From: DATDVL01 sp035290025
Lineage (GTDB): Archaea; Nanobdellota; Nanobdellia; SCGC-AAA011-G17; DATDVL01
Length of the DNA: 11,258 nucleotides
Reading direction: 5' to 3'
Assembly: GCA_035290025.1 (NCBI GenBank)
Contig: DATDVL010000026.1
Location: 1 to 11,258 of the forward strand
The translations under genes and the position numbers were made by a program. The notes under the pieces were generated by a model. That model did not search any database. It was given only the letters and a program-made list of their open reading frames with translations, and had not been told where the DNA came from. The stretch's first letter is position 1, and each line of letters opens with the position of its first letter. Below, one piece after another: positions 6,006-11,258 of the stretch.

Positions 6006-6401
6006 TTACTTAACCGCCTTGATAACTTTTTGACCAAGAACCAACCAGTAATGAATATTTACACCTTCTTTAATCTGATCCTTGAACTCATCAGGAATAG
6101 GCAAATCAAAGGTTTCAAAAGTTTCCGAATCCATAATGTTTACCTTACCATTAGCAATACTTAAAGCTTGAGCATCACGCTTTTGGATCAAAGGAACTTC
6201 CACACGGTCATGACCGGGCATAATCTTGATAATCTTAGCATCATCAACGATAGAAACAGCAGAAATACGACACTTTGCGTGACCATGCTTACCTGGCTTA
6301 GACTTCTGCACATCCTTAACAACGCACGCCTTACCATCAAAGATAATATACGAACCTGGCTTCACGTCAACGGCTGTCACTGATTTGGTATCTTCACCCA
6401 T
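6006..6401 (-). CDS. eif5a: Translation initiation factor aIF5A
   Basis: This 131-residue protein has the two-domain architecture of archaeal IF5A. The N-terminal SH3-like domain carries the hypusination loop SKPGKHGHAK at 34-43. The modified lysine should be K38, which becomes deoxyhypusine or hypusine. The C-terminal OB-fold domain covers about 70-131. aIF5A binds the ribosome at the E site and relieves stalling at difficult sequences such as proline runs. The ATG at 6401 is preferred over an in-frame TTG two codons upstream, because a TATA box (6424-6433) is centred 27 bases before it, giving a leaderless mRNA. eL40 begins two bases after the stop, so it is the first gene of the operon. 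A partner deoxyhypusine synthase is not in the window. Confidence 0.93.
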   Translation of the reverse strand: MGEDTKSVTAVDVKPGSYIIFDGKACVVKDVQKSKPGKHGHAKCRISAVSIVDDAKIIKIMPGHDRVEVPLIQKRDAQALSIANGKVNIMDSETFETFDLPIPDEFKDQIKEGVNIHYWLVLGQKVIKAVK

Positions 6402-6423
6402 AACCAAGAAGACGAAAATGACT

Positions 6424-6433
6424 GTTTAAAAAC
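6424..6433 (-). promoter_or_regulatory. TATA box of the aIF5A-eL40-protease operon
   Basis: On the minus strand GTTTTTAAAC is centred 27 bases before the aIF5A ATG at 6401. It lies between the end of the preceding minus-strand gene (stop at 6441) and aIF5A. Confidence 0.55.
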
Positions 6434-6440
6434 GTTTTGT

Positions 6441-6905
6441 TCATTCAATACGATATCGTGCTTTGACACGTTCACGGCCTTCTTGTAGACGCTGTACTAC
6501 TATTTGCACTTCTTTTTCTTCTTTTGTTTTGCCGAATAAAGCTAAAAGACCTGTTGCTGCAACCAAACTACCACCCACTATTAGGCGTACATTCGTATCA
6601 TGATATAATGGTGCCTCTTCAAGCGCTTTAAAATCATAACAGCCTACTGCGGTCATTACTGCACCACTAAGAATAAAAGTAAGACCCCATCCTCTAGACC
6701 AACGTTGGTTTGCTTGAGCATTATGGTTCCTTCTTTGCATGCTTTCGAGTACAATACCCGCCTGGCGATAAAAAATTTCAGCAGAATCACGTGGAAGCGT
6801 TGTGTTAATCAAAGTTACTAATGTTCCTTCACGAAGAGATTTTTCTATGAGCGGATTAAATACACCTAGAACTGTTCTTTCGCCATGAATATATCTCTGT
6901 GCCAT
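6441..6905 (-). CDS. Two-helix membrane protein, 154 aa, unrecognised
   Basis: I do not recognise this protein. It has a soluble N-terminal part of about 70 residues that looks helical and charged. Two hydrophobic segments follow, at about 72-90 (GWGLTFILSGAVMTAVG) and 107-125 (RLIVGGSLVAATGLLALFG), joined by a short acidic loop with LEEAPLYHD. The C-terminal tail of about 30 residues is charged (KTKEEKEVQ, QEGRERVKARY). There is no signal peptide, so both termini probably face the same side. The ATG is four bases after the stop of the upstream Lys-rich-tailed gene, which argues for a two-gene operon. The pairing of a basic-tailed protein with a membrane protein hints at membrane attachment of some nucleic-acid complex, but this is speculative. 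Confidence 0.75.
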   Translation of the reverse strand: MAQRYIHGERTVLGVFNPLIEKSLREGTLVTLINTTLPRDSAEIFYRQAGIVLESMQRRNHNAQANQRWSRGWGLTFILSGAVMTAVGCYDFKALEEAPLYHDTNVRLIVGGSLVAATGLLALFGKTKEEKEVQIVVQRLQEGRERVKARYRIE

Positions 6906-6909
6906 ATCT

Positions 6910-7425
6910 TTATGCTTCTTTTAACAGGATAAATTCTCGCTTGCCTTTTGAAGATTTTTTCTTAACTTGCTTTCTCTTCACTTTTGCACGTAACGAACGC
7001 TTAGCAGTTTCTTTAACTATCTTTTCTGCAACTTTTTTAGCAGTTCTTGCAGCAGTTGCACGGACAGAACGTTTTACACGTTCCCCGACGGCTTTTCTCT
7101 TCATTTTTGCTTTAATCTTGACAACTTTTTTCTTGGCTTTCTTTACTGCTTTAGGCTTATTTGTTTTAGGAATATGACGTTCGGCAACCAATTTTTGCAG
7201 TAAAGCATCACGCTGCATAATACCTTCACGCAACGCTTCATCAAACATGCCTATACGAACATTTAATTCGTACACTTGACGAGAAAGATTTGCTACAGCA
7301 ACCCATAATTGTGCGAGCGCTGGATCATCAGCATGCAAATAGGCTTCTTTATGTTCAGCACTTTGAGCAATCTGTGTTTCTAAATGCTGTTTGATTTTTT
7401 CAGGAACTTTTTCTCTCCAGGACAT
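6910..7425 (-). CDS. Hypothetical protein with helical N-terminus and Lys/Ala-rich tail, 171 aa
   Basis: The N-terminal 85 residues form what looks like a helical domain (DDPALAQLWVAVANLSRQ, then VRIGMFDEALREGI). Residues 87-162 are extremely basic, made almost entirely of Lys, Arg, Ala and Val, and resemble the C-terminal tail of histone H1 or bacterial HctB-like proteins. The last nine residues are FILLKEA-like and not basic. Binding to DNA, RNA or the ribosome is likely from charge, but no family is recognised. The promoter has a good TATA box (GTTTATATAG, 7469-7478) and a leader of about 23 bases with AGGGGGT eight bases before the ATG. It is divergent from the FKBP gene and co-transcribed with the membrane protein gene at 6441-6905. 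Low-complexity composition makes any homology search of the tail unreliable. Confidence 0.75.
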   Translation of the reverse strand: MSWREKVPEKIKQHLETQIAQSAEHKEAYLHADDPALAQLWVAVANLSRQVYELNVRIGMFDEALREGIMQRDALLQKLVAERHIPKTNKPKAVKKAKKKVVKIKAKMKRKAVGERVKRSVRATAARTAKKVAEKIVKETAKRSLRAKVKRKQVKKKSSKGKREFILLKEA

Positions 7426-7468
7426 TGTATGAACCCCCTAAGTATTGACTTATGAGTAATGACATACT

Positions 7469-7478
7469 CTATATAAAC
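7469..7478 (-). promoter_or_regulatory. TATA box for the 6910-7425 gene
   Basis: On the minus strand GTTTATATAG predicts a start near 7448 and a leader of about 23 bases that includes AGGGGGT, a Shine-Dalgarno-like element before the ATG at 7425. It is arranged back to back with the FKBP promoter 20 bases away. Confidence 0.65.
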
Positions 7479-7496
7479 CTTTCCGTCCAACACAAC

Positions 7497-7506
7497 ACTT
7501 AAATAC
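7497..7506 (+). promoter_or_regulatory. TATA box for the FKBP gene
   Basis: ACTTAAATAC is centred 27 bases before the ATG at 7528, giving a leaderless message. It is the plus-strand half of a divergent promoter pair in the interval 7426-7527. Confidence 0.65.
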
Positions 7507-7527
7507 ACACTGACGGACGCCAAGACT

Positions 7528-8232
7528 ATGCCTATAAAAAAACACGATTTTATTAATATTGATTTCATAGGAAGCGTCACTGAAACAGGAGACATCTTTG
7601 ACGTCACGCAAGAAAGCGTAGCAAAAAAACACAATATTCACAACCCCAAAGCAAACTACCATGCACTCACCATATGCGTCGGAGAACGACACGTCGTACC
7701 TGGACTTGACGAATTCTTAGAAGGAAAGGAACCAGGAACCTACACTGTACAACTCACACCCGAACAAGCATTTGGAAAAAAAGACGCAAAGCTCATGCGA
7801 CTCATACCCCTCAACATTTTCCACCAACACAACATGCGACCAGAACCAGGCCTACACATCAACATGGACGGAGCCGTAGGCGTCGTACGATCCGTATCTG
7901 GAGGAAGAGTCATCATGGACTTCAACCACCCCATCGCAGGAAAAAACGTTACTTATAACCTAACGATTAACAAAATAGAAACTGACACCAAAGAAAAAAT
8001 AAAAACTATCGTAACTTACCTCATGCCAGGATTACCCTATGACTACAAAGAAGGAACACTCACCATAAAAATAGAATTCCCCGATCAGATAAAAAAAATG
8101 CTCACAGAAAAGATGCAAGAACTCCTACCAGAAATAAAAAACGTCAATTACGAACCACCACCCAAAACAGAAGAGCAGCAACCACAGAAAAATACCACTA
8201 AAAAAGAAGAAAAAACAAGTACAAAAGTTTAA
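7528..8232 (+). CDS. FKBP-type (SlyD-like) peptidyl-prolyl cis-trans isomerase
   Basis: This 234-residue protein is a long archaeal FKBP/SlyD-like prolyl isomerase, catalysing cis-trans isomerisation at proline bonds and acting as a chaperone. The FKBP core is seen in DFIGSV at 12-17, the FD pair at 24-25, VVPGLDEFLEG at 56-66 and PEQAFG at 78-83. An insert-in-flap domain spans about 88-130. The core closes with the SlyD-type signature DFNHPIAGK at 131-139. Residues about 152-205 form an extra C-terminal domain found in long archaeal versions, followed by a charged, disordered tail (EEQQPQKNTTKKEEK). There is no signal peptide, so it is cytosolic. The gene has its own leaderless promoter, and ftsZ follows 46 bases after its stop. 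Codons end mostly in A or C. Confidence 0.9.
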   Translation: MPIKKHDFINIDFIGSVTETGDIFDVTQESVAKKHNIHNPKANYHALTICVGERHVVPGLDEFLEGKEPGTYTVQLTPEQAFGKKDAKLMRLIPLNIFHQHNMRPEPGLHINMDGAVGVVRSVSGGRVIMDFNHPIAGKNVTYNLTINKIETDTKEKIKTIVTYLMPGLPYDYKEGTLTIKIEFPDQIKKMLTEKMQELLPEIKNVNYEPPPKTEEQQPQKNTTKKEEKTSTKV

Positions 8233-8236
8233 TATA
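8227..8236 (+). promoter_or_regulatory. Possible TATA box for ftsZ
   Basis: GTTTAATATA overlaps the FKBP stop. It would start transcription near 8258, giving a leader of about 20 bases with AAAAGGT before the ATG at 8279. A read-through transcript from the FKBP gene is the alternative. Confidence 0.3.
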
Positions 8237-8278
8237 GGACGAAACCTTCTAACTGCTTTATACAAGAAAAGGTAAACC

Positions 8279-9397
8279 ATGCACTCTATCATAGAAAAAG
8301 CAAGAACTGTATCTGAATTATCACTAAAACAGTCATTACCCAAAGTACACAACCCTGTAGACGCAGAACTAGAAGCATTACTCGCACAACAAAAAGCAAA
8401 AATAAAAGTTGTCGGCTGCGGAGGAGCAGGAAACAATACCATCAACCGCATGTATGAAGTAGGCATCAAAGGATGCGAAACCATCGCTGTCAATACTGAC
8501 GCACAAGACCTTCTTTATACCAATGCAGACGTAAAAATACTCGTCGGAAGAGAAATAACCAAAGGATTAGGAGCAGGAAGCATACCACAAATAGGAGAAG
8601 AAGCAGCACGAGAATCAGAACACGAAATAAAAAAGAAACTTGAAGGAGCAGACATGGTATTCATCACCTGCGGACTCGGCGGAGGAACAGGAACAGGAAC
8701 ATCACCTGTCGTGGCAGAACAAGCAAAAAAAGTAGGAGCACTTGTCATAGGCATCGTCACCGTACCGTTCGAAATGGAAGGACAACGACGCTATGAAAAT
8801 GCCATGCACGGACTAGAAAAACTAGAAAACATTGTCGACACACTTATTGTCATACCTAACGATAAATTACTCCAATTAGCACCCGACTTACCACTTCACA
8901 CCGCATTCAAAGTAGCAGACGAAATATTAACCAACGCCGTCAAAGGCATAGCAGAACTCGTCACCAAAACAGGACTCGTCAATTTAGACTTCGCAGACAT
9001 CAGAACTGTCATGGGAAAAGGAGGAGTAGCCATGATAGGCGTAGGAGAATCAGACTCAGAAAACAGAGCAGAAGAAGCAGTAAAAAAAGCCATCAATAAT
9101 CCACTTTTAGATGTTGACATTACCGGAGCAACAGGAGCGCTCATCAATGTTGCTGGTGGACCAGACCTGACACTAGACGAAGCAAAAAAAGTTGTACAAA
9201 CCGTATCAGAAAAACTAGCAAACGACGCACGCATCATCTGGGGAGCACAAATATCAGAAGACCTCACCAAAACCGTACGAACACTCATCATCGTCACCGG
9301 TGTACAAAGCCCACAAATATTCGGACCAAGAAAAACACAACAAGCAAAAGCACGAAAAGAAATGGAAGAAGAATTAGGGATACAATTCTTAGAATAA
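8279..9397 (+). CDS. ftsZ: Cell division protein FtsZ
   Basis: This 372-residue tubulin-family GTPase polymerises into the division ring. After a charged, probably flexible extension of about 40 residues, the GTP-binding domain begins with KIKVVGCGGAGNNTINRM at 41-58. The tubulin signature GGGTGTG lies at 134-140. The synergy T7 loop is NLDFADIRTVM at 235-245, with D237 and D240 as the catalytic acids. GATGALINVAGG at 283-294 belongs to the C-terminal domain. The protein ends in a basic-acidic tail and a hydrophobic GIQFLE that may serve as the partner-binding C-terminal peptide. A weak Shine-Dalgarno (AAAAGGT) supports the ATG. In the first 40 codons 34 end in A or C. The neighbours secE, spt5 and rpl11 are typical for archaeal ftsZ, but here a minus-strand gene intervenes. 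Many archaea have a second FtsZ elsewhere. Confidence 0.96.
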   Translation: MHSIIEKARTVSELSLKQSLPKVHNPVDAELEALLAQQKAKIKVVGCGGAGNNTINRMYEVGIKGCETIAVNTDAQDLLYTNADVKILVGREITKGLGAGSIPQIGEEAARESEHEIKKKLEGADMVFITCGLGGGTGTGTSPVVAEQAKKVGALVIGIVTVPFEMEGQRRYENAMHGLEKLENIVDTLIVIPNDKLLQLAPDLPLHTAFKVADEILTNAVKGIAELVTKTGLVNLDFADIRTVMGKGGVAMIGVGESDSENRAEEAVKKAINNPLLDVDITGATGALINVAGGPDLTLDEAKKVVQTVSEKLANDARIIWGAQISEDLTKTVRTLIIVTGVQSPQIFGPRKTQQAKARKEMEEELGIQFLE

Positions 9398-9399
9398 AC

Positions 9400-9768
9400 T
9401 TAAGCGACTTTTTTAACTACACGGGACAAATTATGAAAAATATTTTCTTGCTCTAAAGTAATTAATGCCCATTCCAAAGGTGAAGAAAACTTCCTGTTAT
9501 TTTCCATAACCTGTAAATTAACCTGAGAACGAACGACCTGACCGTTAGTACCAACACATCTTTCCCGCACTGATAAATGAACAACACCTTCTTTGTCTGG
9601 ATGGTCATAATAAGCAACAATTTTACCGTTAATTACCTGCATTTGTGGGATACCATAGGTATTATCAAGATATGCTTTAACACTATCAAAGGCTGTTCTT
9701 ACATCGTCTGAAGAACCACGAAAAACTCTTTCAGCCATAACACTGTAATGATTTTTATCCCAAGCCAT
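9400..9768 (-). CDS. Hypothetical protein, 122 aa, unrecognised
   Basis: I do not recognise this protein. It appears to be a soluble alpha/beta domain: a helix near 20-37 (SSDDVRTAFDSVKAYLDN), several likely strands at 42-55, 62-70 and 78-88, and a C-terminal helix near 97-120. The alternation of strands (KIVAYYDHP, VVHLSVRERC, RSQVNLQVM) suggests a small sheet. A single cysteine is at 71. The ATG lies next to GTAGGAG, and a TATA box at 9790-9799 would place transcription start almost at the ATG, so the two signals partly conflict. It is tail-to-tail with ftsZ (two bases between stops) and divergent from secE. Codons end mostly in T or G, as for other minus-strand genes here, so it is not obviously recent. 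Confidence 0.75.
   Translation of the reverse strand: MAWDKNHYSVMAERVFRGSSDDVRTAFDSVKAYLDNTYGIPQMQVINGKIVAYYDHPDKEGVVHLSVRERCVGTNGQVVRSQVNLQVMENNRKFSSPLEWALITLEQENIFHNLSRVVKKVA
9409..9414 (+). terminator. Oligo-T terminator after ftsZ
   Basis: Six T begin 12 bases after the ftsZ stop, inside the 3' end of the convergent gene. This could terminate ftsZ transcripts, but the run is short. Confidence 0.3.
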
Positions 9769-9789
9769 AACTCCTACTTTGAAATCATT

Positions 9790-9799
9790 TATTATAAAC
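9790..9799 (-). promoter_or_regulatory. TATA box for the 9400-9768 gene
   Basis: On the minus strand GTTTATAATA lies about 27 bases before the ATG at 9768. A second TATA-like site (9799-9806) slightly further upstream would leave a leader of a few bases carrying part of TAGGAG. Confidence 0.5.
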
Positions 9800-9835
9800 T
9801 TTATGCACCTTCTTCACCAAAAACACCACCCAAAA

Positions 9836-9845
9836 GCTTAAAAAG
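9836..9845 (+). promoter_or_regulatory. Candidate TATA box of the secE-spt5-rpl11 operon
   Basis: GCTTAAAAAG predicts transcription start near 9867 and a leader of about 24 bases. That leader includes CGAGGA (9879-9884), six bases before the secE ATG. Confidence 0.45.
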
Positions 9846-9890
9846 CACTCAACAAGCAAACACATTATTACTCAACTACGAGGAACGCTC

Positions 9891-10061
9891 ATGCTAGAAA
9901 AAACAAAAAAATTCATCACGGAATGCGTCAGAGTCTTCAAAATAACGAAGAAACCAACTAAAGAAGAATTCAACACTATACTGAAAGCATCAGCACTCGG
10001 CATTACCATCATTGGATTACTTGGGTTCATCATACAAATACTATGGACGGTAACTTTCTAA
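9891..10061 (+). CDS. secE: Preprotein translocase subunit SecE
   Basis: This 56-residue protein is the single-span gamma (SecE/Sec61-gamma) subunit that clamps the SecY channel. An amphipathic cytoplasmic helix runs from about 2 to 19 (FITECVRVFKITKK), followed by the conserved KKPTKEEF at 20-27. One membrane helix spans about 33-53 (SALGITIIGLLGFIIQIL). This layout and the length are typical of archaeal SecE. CGAGGA lies six bases before the ATG. The stop overlaps the spt5 start by one base (TAATG), which indicates coupling, and the order secE-spt5-rpl11 is a standard archaeal cluster. Confidence 0.92.
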   Translation: MLEKTKKFITECVRVFKITKKPTKEEFNTILKASALGITIIGLLGFIIQILWTVTF

Positions 10062-10531
10062 TGCCTATCTTTACCTTACGAACAACAGCAAACAGAGAAG
10101 ACCAAGTATTCGACTTTGTCAGCTCCAATACGATAAGAAAAGGCTACAAAGTATACTCCTTAATGAAACCCCACGGCCTACGAGGATACATATTCGTAGA
10201 AGCAGAAAACAAACAAGCACTAGAAGAAGCCTACCACGGCGTACCCTACGCACGAGGCATACTAGGACACCCCATCGACATCAAAGAAATAGAACCCATG
10301 CTCGAACAAACAAAAACATCCATGAACATACAAAAAAGTGACATTGTAGAAATAATATCAGGACCCTTCAAACGAGAACAAGCAAAAGTAACCAGAATAG
10401 ACATGGCAAAAGAAGAAGTCGTCGTAGAATTATTAGAAGCAGCAGTACCCATCCCCATCACTGTAAAACTTGACTCCGTAAAAGTCATCAGGCGAGAAGC
10501 AGAACAAGAAGAAAAAAAGGAAGAAGAATAA
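10061..10531 (+). CDS. spt5: Transcription elongation factor Spt5 (archaeal NusG)
   Basis: This 156-residue protein has the NGN domain at about 1-82, starting with the family-typical MPIFTLRTTANREDQV and including RGYIFVEAE at 41-49. A single KOW domain follows at about 90-145 (KSDIVEIISGPFKREQAKV). Spt5 binds the RNA polymerase clamp with Spt4 and raises processivity; the KOW domain can contact the ribosome. The ATG at 10061 is chosen because it overlaps the secE stop and matches the family's N-terminus; an in-frame ATG six codons upstream lies inside secE. The C-terminus is an acidic-basic tail (EAEQEEKKEEE) beyond the usual end of the KOW domain. L11 starts four bases after the stop. Confidence 0.94.
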   Translation: MPIFTLRTTANREDQVFDFVSSNTIRKGYKVYSLMKPHGLRGYIFVEAENKQALEEAYHGVPYARGILGHPIDIKEIEPMLEQTKTSMNIQKSDIVEIISGPFKREQAKVTRIDMAKEEVVVELLEAAVPIPITVKLDSVKVIRREAEQEEKKEEE

Positions 10532-10535
10532 TACC

Positions 10536-11258
10536 ATGGCAAAAACAGAAGTAATAGAAATGATCATCGACGGCGGTAAAGCAACACCGAACGCAGCAAT
10601 ATCACAAAAACTAGGACCTATGAAGATACCCATACCAAAAGTCATGGAAGAAATAAACAAGAAAACATCAGAATTCAAAGGCATGAAAATACCCGTCAAA
10701 CTCAATATCAACCCCGAAACAAAAGAATTCACCATTGACGTTGGAAGCCCATCCGTGACAGAACTCATAAAAAAAGAAATAAACCTAGAAAAAGGATCAG
10801 GAACACCCAACAAAGTAAAAGCAGCAAACATACCCATAGAACAAGTCATCAAAATAGCAAAAATGAAACACGACGCATTACTATCAAGAAATCTCAAAAC
10901 ATCTGTGAAACAAATAGTCGGAAGCTGCGGATCACTAGGCATACTCATAGAAAGCAAAGAAAGCCACGACATTAACATTGCAATAGACAAAGGGACTTAT
11001 GATACACTCATCAACAACCCACAAGAAGCAAACAAAGAAAAAATAGCACAATTACAAACAGATTTAACAAGAATCAACGAAGAATTAAAGAAAGCATTCG
11101 AAAAAGTAGTTGAAGTGCCAGCAGAAGGAGCAGTACCTGCCGAAGGAGCACCTGCAGCAGAAGGAGCGGCAGCGCCAGCAGCTGGAGCGAAAGGAGCAGC
11201 GCCAGCAAAGGGAGCAGCACCCGCAGCAGGAGCAGCGCCAGCAGCTGGAGCGAAAGGA
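10536..11258 (+). CDS. rpl11: Large ribosomal subunit protein L11 (uL11) with Ala/Pro/Gly-rich tail, 3' end outside window
   Basis: The first 160 residues match archaeal L11. They include VIEMIIDGGKATP at the start, GMKIPVKLNI at 49-58, GSGTPNKV at 87-94, and the RNA-binding domain with VIKIAKMKHDALLS at 104-117 and IVGSCGSLGI at 127-136. L11 binds 23S rRNA in the GTPase-associated centre where elongation factors act. Two features are unusual. The N-terminal loop that usually contains a conserved proline pair (TPGPPLGPALGP) reads TPNAAISQKLGP at 17-28, lacking both prolines. The protein also continues past the normal end with a helix (about 163-192) and a tail of at least 49 residues made of Ala, Pro, Gly, Glu and Lys repeats, still open at the window edge. 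The start is four bases after spt5; genes for L1, L10 and L12 would be expected next. Confidence 0.92.
   Translation, partial: MAKTEVIEMIIDGGKATPNAAISQKLGPMKIPIPKVMEEINKKTSEFKGMKIPVKLNINPETKEFTIDVGSPSVTELIKKEINLEKGSGTPNKVKAANIPIEQVIKIAKMKHDALLSRNLKTSVKQIVGSCGSLGILIESKESHDINIAIDKGTYDTLINNPQEANKEKIAQLQTDLTRINEELKKAFEKVVEVPAEGAVPAEGAPAAEGAAAPAAGAKGAAPAKGAAPAAGAAPAAGAKG
11169..11258 (+). repeat. In-frame direct repeats encoding the L11 tail
   Basis: A 27-base unit is perfectly repeated at 11169-11195 and 11232-11258, 63 bases (21 codons) apart. It encodes AAPAAGAKG both times. Shorter shared pieces (GGAGCAGCGCCAGCA) lie between. The array continues to the window edge, so its full length is unknown, and it is clearly GC-richer than the surrounding genes. 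Confidence 0.8.

Noticed and set aside
8256..8263. CTTTATAC as the ftsZ TATA box
   Set aside because: It would start transcription at or past the ATG at 8279.
8896..9297. Antisense open frame opposite ftsZ
   Set aside because: It is a shadow of A/C-rich ftsZ codons with no promoter or ribosome binding site.
10043..10060. In-frame ATG for spt5 inside secE
   Set aside because: The ATG at 10061 matches the family N-terminus and overlaps the secE stop in the usual coupled way.
10433..10990. Long antisense open frame (185 codons) opposite spt5 and L11
   Set aside because: It lies opposite clear L11 and Spt5 coding sequence. The lack of stops follows from the A/C-rich codons of the sense genes, and its translation (Met/Ser/Phe-rich) matches no family.
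11169..11258. Repeat array as CRISPR or mobile element
   Set aside because: The repeats are in frame, encode the Ala/Pro/Gly tail, are not palindromic, and the intervals are not unique spacers.

Overview
The window looks archaeal, most likely a DPANN-type (Woesearchaeota/Pacearchaeota-like) genome. It carries Orc1/Cdc6, aIF5A with its hypusine-loop lysine, eL40, an Spt5-type NusG, a short SecE, an archaeal L11, FtsZ, and TATA boxes about 27 bases before many start codons (leaderless transcripts). The lineage within Archaea is inferred from short, divergent proteins and compact spacing, not proven.

Layout. Bases 2-2482 (+) hold the 3' part of a Trm11/TrmG10-type RNA methyltransferase, an unrecognised 172-aa gene, and orc1/cdc6. 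Bases 2483-3077 hold a bicistron of two tiny genes with overlapping stop and start, an oligo-T terminator, and what may be a broken minus-strand gene. A calcineurin-like phosphoesterase (3078-3713, +) then faces a 23-aa very basic protein (minus). A long minus-strand block follows, read right to left: a Lys-rich-tailed protein, a two-helix membrane protein, aIF5A, eL40, an M50 site-2 protease and a TatD-type metal hydrolase. From 7528 the plus strand carries a SlyD-like FKBP prolyl isomerase and FtsZ. A small unknown gene on the minus strand (9400-9768) separates ftsZ from secE-spt5-rpl11; L11 runs off the right edge inside an Ala/Pro/Gly repeat tail.

How the genes fit together. Most of the window is information processing: replication initiation, translation (aIF5A, eL40, L11, RNA methylation), transcription elongation (Spt5), secretion (SecE), folding (FKBP) and division (FtsZ). 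The ftsZ-secE-spt5-rpl11 order is an archaeal neighbourhood known from other genomes, here interrupted by one minus-strand gene.

A compositional feature spans the whole window. The + strand is A/C-rich whichever strand is coding, so plus genes use A/C-ending codons and minus genes T/G-ending codons. The 172-aa gene at 822-1340 goes against this trend. No clearly novel defence or mobile system was found. The best candidates for something undescribed are the tiny coupled bicistron at 2599-2852, the 23-residue basic protein at 3730-3801, the Lys-rich-tail/membrane-protein pair at 6441-7425, and the modified L11.
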